The notes below the pieces were generated by a model. That model had not been told where the DNA came from. It saw only the letters and a list, made by a program, of their open reading frames with translations, and made no database searches. Below, piece by piece: positions 1-5,210 of a stretch of DNA of 10,652 nt; the first letter of the stretch is position 1, and each line of letters starts with the position of its first letter. Where the stretch lies: the NCBI GenBank assembly GCA_025061935.1, contig JANWZY010000093.1, positions 1 to 10,652 on the forward strand. Reading direction: 5' to 3'. A program made the position numbers and the translations under genes. Source of the stretch: Verrucomicrobiia bacterium. Its GTDB lineage: Bacteria > Verrucomicrobiota > Verrucomicrobiia > Limisphaerales > DTLC01.

Positions 1-363
1 GGCGAGGTTCTTTGCAAACCGCTTGTCAAATGCCAGTGGCCGGCCATTCTTGTCAACAGGGATGGGTGTGCTGCCCGTCGTGTCCACGCCGATGCCCACT
101 ACCTGGTCTGGCGAGAACCCGCGCACATTCCGTTTCGCGTCGGCCAATGCTTTCTTAATTGCGACCTCGGCGCCTTTGACGTAGTCAGCGGGGTGCTGAC
201 GAGCCAAGTTCGGGTCACGACTCAGGATCACTCCGTCTGTCCCGTGTTCATAGCCCCATACTGCGGTACCGACCTCGCGCCCTGTTGCCGTGTCAACTAC
301 AAGCGCGCGCACTGAATTGGTCCCGTAATCAAGCCCGATGGTGTACTTTGCCTTCGCACTCAT
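1..363 (-). CDS. araB: L-ribulokinase, N-terminal 121 residues (partial, runs off left edge)
   Basis: FGGY-family sugar kinase that phosphorylates L-ribulose to L-ribulose 5-phosphate in the cytoplasm, the second step of the isomerase route of L-arabinose use. The frame is open to the window edge without a stop. Residues 9-24 (IGLDYGTNSVRALVVD) form the N-terminal phosphate-binding loop of the FGGY/actin-like fold. Residues 90-103 (GIGVDTTGSTPIPV) are the signature that separates ribulokinases from xylulo- and glycerokinases. HPADYVKGAEVAIKKAL at 57-73 also matches the AraB pattern as I know it from E. coli. The ATG at 363 is preceded by GGAG only 2 nt away, an unusually short spacing; no better start is visible. 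The dehydrogenase gene ends 114 bp upstream and the intervening sequence shows no clear promoter or terminator, so this may be the last visible gene of the operon. No signal peptide. Identification is firm; only the length is unknown. Confidence 0.95.
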   Translation of the reverse strand, partial: MSAKAKYTIGLDYGTNSVRALVVDTATGREVGTAVWGYEHGTDGVILSRDPNLARQHPADYVKGAEVAIKKALADAKRNVRGFSPDQVVGIGVDTTGSTPIPVDKNGRPLAFDKRFAKNLA

Positions 364-477
364 AGCTCCGATTTCTTTCCGCGATCTTTCCAGAAAATCT
401 GCGTCCTGAAAAGCATCATTCCGTGCTATTCGAAACGCTTACTGTGCCCACCCCGCAAGCAGGTGCTTCCATGCGTA

Positions 478-1527
478 TCACGAGCTTTTGATGGCTACTT
501 TTACCACATTGTCTCGGTACTCCGCATTGAGGCTGAACGCTTCGCGCGCCCGGCTCAGCGGGAACCTGTGCGTGATCAATTCGCGCAACCTTAAGTTGCC
601 CGAAGTTGCCAGTGAAATGGCGCGTGGATAGCAATGTTTCATTCTGCGACTGAGCAAGATGGTAAGACCTTTGCGCCGCGCAACAGAATGCGTCAACTCG
701 AGTCTGTCGTCGCGCGGTATCCCGACCAGTACAACTCGCGCGCCGGGCCGCGCCATGTGAACCGCTTGGTCAATTGCCTCTGCGCCCCACGCGGCCTCGA
801 TCGCTACGTCCACACCGTGGCCGCGCGTCTCATCAAGCACGCGCTGGACCGGGTCTTGCTTGGTCGGATCGATCGGCACTGCGCCGGATTTATGCGCGAG
901 TGCAAGCCGCCATGGCAACTTCTCACTCACATAGACTGGTTCGGCACCGGCCAGCTTGGCAACCGCTGCAATTAGGAGTCCGATGGGGCCGGCACCGATT
1001 ACGGCCACGCTCGATCCAGGCCGAATTTTGGCCAGGTCAATTGCGTGGATTGCCACGCCCAGCGGCTCGAGCAGCGCTGCGGTCTCGTCGTCAATCTCGC
1101 CGGGGACTGGGAAACAACACCGCGAAGGCATCACAATCCATTCACACAAGCTTCCATTGACCGGATAGACGCCGCAAAATCGGATGTTTCGGCAGAGGTT
1201 CGGGTGCCCTTGCTCGCACATGTCACACCGACTGCACGGTTGCGCCGGATCGACTGCAACTCGCGCACCGGGCCGCAACGGTTTGCCGAATCCGTCAATT
1301 GCTTCAGGGCCAACTGCTTCGACCACAGCCGAGAATTCATGTCCTAGGATTAGCGGCTCGGGTACCGGTGTGTCCCCGATCCGACCGTCGAGAAATGAGT
1401 GTAAGTCGCTGCCGCAGAGCGTAGTTACCGAGACGCGCAGCAACGCTTCGCCGCGCCGTGGCGCAGCGGGGCGCCTGACCGCATCCACGCGCAGGTCGCC
1501 CGGACCATGCAGCCGCGCCGCGCGCAT
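478..1527 (-). CDS. Zinc-dependent medium-chain dehydrogenase (sorbitol/threonine dehydrogenase-like)
   Basis: Cytoplasmic NAD-dependent oxidoreductase of the MDR (alcohol dehydrogenase) superfamily, 349 residues from the chosen start, the usual length. Seen: catalytic zinc ligands Cys38 (TLCGSD) and His63-Glu64 (LGHEF), a further Glu154 (LLEPLG) as in polyol dehydrogenases, and a structural-zinc lobe Cys98, Cys101, Cys104, Cys112 with CxxCxxCx7C spacing. A Rossmann motif GAGPIG lies at 178-183, and Glu202 at the end of the second strand favours NAD over NADP. I chose the ATG at 1527 because MRAARLHGPGDLRV is where family members normally begin. An in-frame ATG at 1572 would add 15 residues and begin only 3 bp after the GH51 stop (TGAGAAATG), which would couple the two genes. 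The substrate is not readable from sequence. Position between an arabinofuranosidase and araB suggests a pentitol such as arabinitol, or another sugar alcohol, but threonine, idonate or galactitol-phosphate dehydrogenases share the fold. Confidence 0.9.
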   Translation of the reverse strand: MRAARLHGPGDLRVDAVRRPAAPRRGEALLRVSVTTLCGSDLHSFLDGRIGDTPVPEPLILGHEFSAVVEAVGPEAIDGFGKPLRPGARVAVDPAQPCSRCDMCEQGHPNLCRNIRFCGVYPVNGSLCEWIVMPSRCCFPVPGEIDDETAALLEPLGVAIHAIDLAKIRPGSSVAVIGAGPIGLLIAAVAKLAGAEPVYVSEKLPWRLALAHKSGAVPIDPTKQDPVQRVLDETRGHGVDVAIEAAWGAEAIDQAVHMARPGARVVLVGIPRDDRLELTHSVARRKGLTILLSRRMKHCYPRAISLATSGNLRLRELITHRFPLSRAREAFSLNAEYRDNVVKVAIKSS

Positions 1528-1575
1528 GGTCTGGCGAGTCACGCCTCTTATGTTCCGCGTGTGCGCGCTCATTTC

Positions 1576-4098
1576 TCAGAACGCTGGGACTCGAATCACC
1601 AAAAATGAATGACGTGGTACATCCAGCATAAACTCGGGACTTGCTACCTGCACAGGCCAATCCTTGGGCACTACGCGGTTCGGGCACTCGAAATCATTGA
1701 CGTCGCCCAAGCTATCGCTGGTAAGGATTAACCCGCGTGCGCCCGGGTTAACGCCCCCGACGCCTTGGAGAATAACCTTTACCATTTGTGTGTGACTCGT
1801 TGCGTTAACTAGCTTGAGTATGATCTCGCCCGAGCTGTTTTCTCGCACAGCGCTGGCGAAAACACCGCCGTACCGTGGCAACGGTATTTCCGCCGAATGC
1901 ACGAGCTGGCCGTCAAGATAGCACTCGACTTTCGCCCCGCGCAACACGACACGCAGATCGTACCATTTACCTTCTTCGAGTTTGCCAGGTGCGTCTGCGA
2001 CGAGTTGATCCTGTTGGCCGAGCCAAGATACCAGCGTGTGCCGCGAATTGCCTTTGGCACCCAAAGTCCATTCAACCCGGCAGTTTTGGGCCCCGTTTCG
2101 CACAACGACAGTAAAGCCGTCGCGCCCGGTCAGTTTCCGCGCTTTGAGCGTGACAGTGTAATCACTCCAACGCTCGTCGCCAATTAATGCTGTGGCAGTT
2201 TTAGTGGGGTCTGTTTGAGCAAGCGTGCCGTTCTTAATTTCCCATCGGCCTTCGGAGGGTAGAAGCCAGCCTTCGGCGTCATGACCGGTTAGACCGCTTG
2301 CATATAACACCGCGTCGCCACGTGTCACACGTATCTCTTTAAATTCTGCTGCTGCCGCGCGCGTGCCCACACCTATACCGCCGGATGCCATTTGCGGCAG
2401 CGTCGGATCGCCTTCGACTCGTGTCGGCAATACCACATCGCCACGGTTCAAACTGAACAATTGCTGCACGTAGTAGTTTGGGGTCAGCACGACGTGGAGG
2501 TTGTCGAACCAGATTAGATTCGGAGTCCATTGCCACGCGTCCGCGTGCGCAAGCAGCGGCGCGTACGAGGCCATCCAAACTACGTCGGCATTCTGCTCCA
2601 TTCCGGTCATGAATGCTGCTTCGGCCAGCGCGCATTCCAGGGTATTTTTGTTGTGGACGTTTACTATGCCTCGACTCTGCGCTGCGTACTCGCCGAAGAA
2701 CACCTTGGGGCCGTTTCGCGGGTAGTCGTCAAAACGTCTTGTGCTTGTGAAAAACCACACCGGGTTCGCATAGCAATGTTGATCCACAATGTCGGCTTTC
2801 AGCTCGGCAAGCCGCGGCCAGAGGAATTCGAACCGTTCGTCGGACGGGGCGGGTCCGGCCGCAGCGACCAGTTTAATTTCAGGATGCTTTTCTTTCAGCA
2901 CTTTGTGGAATCGCACGTACCGCTCTATGTATTGCGGGCCCCACTGTTCGTTACCGATGCCGAGCATCTTCAGGTTAAACGGGGCCGGATGGCCCAGCGC
3001 GGCGCGCTTGGCGCCCCAGGGGGACGTCACCGGACCGTTCGCGAACTCGATCAAGTCCAACGCGTCTTGAATATAAGGGTCAAGCTGATCCAACGGTGCC
3101 AGCTCGCCAGAATTGAACTGGCAGGCCATGCCGCAGTTAATTATAGGCAACGGCTCGGCGCCTAGATCCTCGGCCAATAGGAAAAACTCGAAGAAACCCA
3201 GCCCGAAACTTTGGTAGTAATCGGGTGTGGGCCGATGCTTGAATTCATAGTTCCAGCGGTTAATAAGCAAACGCCGCTCTTCGCGCGGGCCGATCGTGTG
3301 CTTCCACTGGTAGCGCTTGTCCAACTCGCTGCCTTCGACTATGCAGCCGCCGGGGAACCTGAGGAACCCCGGTTTGAGCGCAGCCAGTGCCTCGACCAAG
3401 TCGGCGCGCAACCCAGGCACGCGCCCTTTCCATGTGCGTTTGGGGAAGAGCGAGACCGCGTCGAAATCCACCGCGCCGCGCCCGTACAGAATTATGTTTA
3501 GCCGCGCGCGCGGCTCAGTACGCGTAGGGCATAACACCGCGCTAACTTTGGTCCAAGCCGCGCCCAGTCCTGTCAAGCGCGCTTCAGCCAGCGTTTCGCC
3601 ATTTGCCCCTACCAATTCAACGGTCACTGCCGGAGTGCCTGACACGAGGCGTGCTTGCGCAGTGAACTCGTACAGCTCGCCCGCGCGGACGCCCATGCCC
3701 CGGTACCCTTCATTTGAAATCCCGATCGGATGATCGCGTTCGCTCCTGATCCGCACGTAATGTGAGTTGGCTAAATTAAACGGATCGTTTGTGTGCACGG
3801 TAACACCCCCGCGCGCGTTGCTGGGGCGGATCATAAACCAACCCGTCATCGGCTCAGGGAACTCGAACCCACCGTTCTTGACCAGTTCTGCGTACAGCCC
3901 ACCATCCGCCCCAAAGTTGATATCCTCAAAAAATATTCCCCACATTTGGGGATTTATTCTCGCTCCTGGTTGATTACCGGCCACGATCACTTGGATACCC
4001 GAATGCGCATGGGCGCAGATTGCCAGATATGCCAAAGCGCTTAGAACGTGAACGGCGATCTTGGCTGTAACCATCGCTGAAGTCTGGCGACTAGGCAT
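1576..4098 (-). CDS. Secreted GH51 alpha-L-arabinofuranosidase with one inserted concanavalin-like module
   Basis: Retaining exo-enzyme predicted to release terminal L-arabinofuranose from arabinan, arabinoxylan or arabinogalactan. Residues 9-31 form a signal peptide (h-region AVHVLSALAYLAICAHA, cleavage likely after Ala31), and Met9 (4074) is a plausible alternative start. The barrel begins at 49-80 (WGIFFEDINFGADGGLYAEL), is interrupted by a CBM4/9-like beta-sandwich (about 80-218, ending FDAVSLFP), and resumes with FLRFPGGCIVEG. Glu384 (GIGNEQWG) is the expected acid/base and Glu470 (VFFGEYA) the nucleophile. After the barrel, NRGDVVLPT (551-559) enters the C-terminal beta domain. That domain is split by a concanavalin-like module at about 573-740 (GIGVGT, CYLDGQLVH) and resumes at FASAVRENSSGEIILKLVN (747-765). 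At 840 residues it exceeds typical intracellular GH51 (about 500), with the difference explained by the signal, CBM and insert. No Shine-Dalgarno is visible. The dehydrogenase gene follows directly. Confidence 0.95.
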   Translation of the reverse strand: MPSRQTSAMVTAKIAVHVLSALAYLAICAHAHSGIQVIVAGNQPGARINPQMWGIFFEDINFGADGGLYAELVKNGGFEFPEPMTGWFMIRPSNARGGVTVHTNDPFNLANSHYVRIRSERDHPIGISNEGYRGMGVRAGELYEFTAQARLVSGTPAVTVELVGANGETLAEARLTGLGAAWTKVSAVLCPTRTEPRARLNIILYGRGAVDFDAVSLFPKRTWKGRVPGLRADLVEALAALKPGFLRFPGGCIVEGSELDKRYQWKHTIGPREERRLLINRWNYEFKHRPTPDYYQSFGLGFFEFFLLAEDLGAEPLPIINCGMACQFNSGELAPLDQLDPYIQDALDLIEFANGPVTSPWGAKRAALGHPAPFNLKMLGIGNEQWGPQYIERYVRFHKVLKEKHPEIKLVAAAGPAPSDERFEFLWPRLAELKADIVDQHCYANPVWFFTSTRRFDDYPRNGPKVFFGEYAAQSRGIVNVHNKNTLECALAEAAFMTGMEQNADVVWMASYAPLLAHADAWQWTPNLIWFDNLHVVLTPNYYVQQLFSLNRGDVVLPTRVEGDPTLPQMASGGIGVGTRAAAAEFKEIRVTRGDAVLYASGLTGHDAEGWLLPSEGRWEIKNGTLAQTDPTKTATALIGDERWSDYTVTLKARKLTGRDGFTVVVRNGAQNCRVEWTLGAKGNSRHTLVSWLGQQDQLVADAPGKLEEGKWYDLRVVLRGAKVECYLDGQLVHSAEIPLPRYGGVFASAVRENSSGEIILKLVNATSHTQMVKVILQGVGGVNPGARGLILTSDSLGDVNDFECPNRVVPKDWPVQVASPEFMLDVPRHSFLVIRVPAF

Positions 4099-4171
4099 AA
4101 AACCGTGAGCGAGCTTTGAAATGCCAGTAAGCTATCCCGTTAAAAACCTACGCATTTTGCTACATAATACC

Positions 4172-4202
4172 GAGAGAGACAGGCATTTCGCCTGTCTCTC
4201 TC
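4172..4202 (-). terminator. Perfect 13-bp hairpin after the PEP-CTERM gene
   Basis: A perfect inverted repeat: 13-bp arms (GAGAGAGACAGGC and its complement, 4172-4184 and 4190-4202) around a 5-nt loop. It begins 31 nt downstream of the stop codon of the PEP-CTERM gene and ends about 70 bp before the start of the 840-residue GH51. No uridine run follows on either strand (the minus strand continues GGTATTATGT), so it is not a textbook intrinsic terminator. It could act as a weak or factor-assisted terminator, or as a 3'-end stabiliser that sets different mRNA levels for the genes on either side. Confidence 0.55.
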
Positions 4203-4233
4203 TTGTGCGTTCGTTACTGACCTACCCACCCAT

Positions 4234-5067
4234 TTATTTTGTACGTCTGCGCAGCATCCATCTCACCGTCAGGCAGCCCGAGCCAATCAACGCCAATGTT
4301 GTCGGCTCAGGCACAAGAGCCATGACAGTTGTCCGCCCAGGATTTAGCTCCTCGCTTACAATGATTTTCCCGCCACCACCAAAAGCTTTGAGAATGCCGC
4401 GCGAAACCCAGTTTTCGACAGTAGGTGTAAATCCGCCGGGCAGGTTCAACTGCGCTGTTTCTGACCGGATGTCAATCAGGCGGGTCGCGTCAGATACAGC
4501 GCCGACCGTATCCACCGTTAACCCGTAATTTATCTTCATGATCGCGTTGTCGTGCAAATACAAATGACCACCCCAAAACATCCAATTTATCTCGGCAAGC
4601 GCATTGTCATGCATGCTCATTGTGACATATGGGCCGTCATTCCACCACCAGCTTGCCCCTAAACAAATACCCTCACCGGACAGATACGAATTTCCGTACA
4701 TCCCTATGAAACTCCGCGCTGCTGGATTCCACTGTACCGGTGCCATATGCCAGTCGTAGATCAGTGTACCGTAGATGTGGAGTTGGGCACCCCATTCTGG
4801 GCCGTAAATCATGTTGTATGGTGGGTTCTGTGCCGGTTCTAAGCCCACTCTGGCTGTGTAACCGACCGGAATAGTCACCACGGAATTTACACCACCAATA
4901 ACAATGTTGCCGCAGTTGATTGGAGGTGGCCCAGCAGGAGTCCAATTTTCACCGACGTTCCAATTGCCCGTCCCGCCAATCCATGTATAAGTCGTCTGCG
5001 CTACTAAGGCAGTTTTTATCAGTGCAACTCCAACTACAGTAGCTGCGATTTTTCCGTATTTTTTCAT
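4234..5067 (-). CDS. PEP-CTERM sorted surface protein, function unknown
   Basis: A 277-residue exported protein carrying the PEP-CTERM sorting signal. The C-terminus has VPEP at 252-255, a hydrophobic stretch at 256-272 and a basic end RRRTK, the tripartite signal processed by the exosortase/EpsH system in Gram-negative bacteria. The N-terminus is a signal peptide (MKKYGKIAATVVGVALIKTA, cleavage likely after Ala23). The mature part opens with TYTWIGGTGNWNVGENW (26-42), a pattern frequent at the start of Verrucomicrobiota and Planctomycetota beta-helix-type surface proteins. It is rich in aromatic residues and has a rough internal repeat, HDNALAEIN (153-161) and HDNAIMKIN (172-180), 19 residues apart, suggesting stacked beta-turns. 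No catalytic motif is recognised. Lying between two arabinofuranosidase genes, with a candidate promoter upstream and a hairpin downstream, it could be a surface-attached glycan-binding or matrix protein; that role is inference only. No Shine-Dalgarno precedes the ATG. Confidence 0.88.
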   Translation of the reverse strand: MKKYGKIAATVVGVALIKTALVAQTTYTWIGGTGNWNVGENWTPAGPPPINCGNIVIGGVNSVVTIPVGYTARVGLEPAQNPPYNMIYGPEWGAQLHIYGTLIYDWHMAPVQWNPAARSFIGMYGNSYLSGEGICLGASWWWNDGPYVTMSMHDNALAEINWMFWGGHLYLHDNAIMKINYGLTVDTVGAVSDATRLIDIRSETAQLNLPGGFTPTVENWVSRGILKAFGGGGKIIVSEELNPGRTTVMALVPEPTTLALIGSGCLTVRWMLRRRTK

Positions 5068-5082
5068 GAGCAGCTAGGGGAG

Positions 5083-5112
5083 TTTATACGCACGGGTGCG
5101 GGCAGCAGACAA
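5083..5112 (-). promoter_or_regulatory. Candidate sigma-70-type promoter for the PEP-CTERM gene
   Basis: On the minus strand, TTGTCT (5112-5107) and TATAAA (5088-5083) are separated by 18 bp, giving 4/6 and 5/6 matches to the housekeeping -35 and -10 boxes. The start codon at 5067 would leave a very short leader. The 18-bp spacer contains a 12-bp inverted repeat, CGCAC-GG-GTGCG on the plus strand (5089-5100), which could be an operator. The call rests on consensus matching alone, and the phylum's promoter consensus may differ. Confidence 0.35.
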
Positions 5113-5119
5113 CACCAAT

Positions 5120-5148
5120 TTGCGCAAAAAAATCACCATTATGCGCAT
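5120..5148. promoter_or_regulatory. Paired 8-bp palindromes, TTGCGCAA and ATGCGCAT, possible operator
   Basis: Two perfect palindromes sharing the core TGCGCA lie at 5120-5127 and 5141-5148. Their centres are 21 bp apart, two turns of B-DNA, and they sit just upstream of the candidate -35 box in the gap between the large GH51 gene and the PEP-CTERM gene. Such helical phasing is typical of binding sites for two dimers of one regulator, for example of the LacI or AraC type that control sugar loci. The regulator is not in the window. I did not notice further copies in the other gaps of this window. Confidence 0.3.
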
Positions 5149-5210
5149 TGCATGTTTTGGCCCCAGTCACATAGCCGCGTTGCTTGCCCTTTTAGTAAGT
5201 CTTTGGGTTG

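Noticed and set aside
1337..1687. 116-codon minus-strand frame bridging the GH51/dehydrogenase junction
   Set aside because: It is out of frame with both well-supported genes and translates to Arg/Ala-rich sequence typical of GC-rich shadows.
2530..3165. 211-codon plus-strand open frame
   Set aside because: It lies wholly inside the GH51 gene on the other strand; its translation has no recognisable domain, while the minus-strand frame has full GH51 motifs.
4156..4172. TATTAT on the minus strand just after the hairpin as a -10 box for the 840-residue GH51
   Set aside because: No acceptable -35 box at 16-18 bp; the upstream bases are the hairpin arm itself.
4121..4528. 135-codon plus-strand open frame spanning the hairpin
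   Set aside because: Mostly antisense to the PEP-CTERM gene, whose signal peptide and sorting signal are unmistakable; it reads through the hairpin and has no domain.
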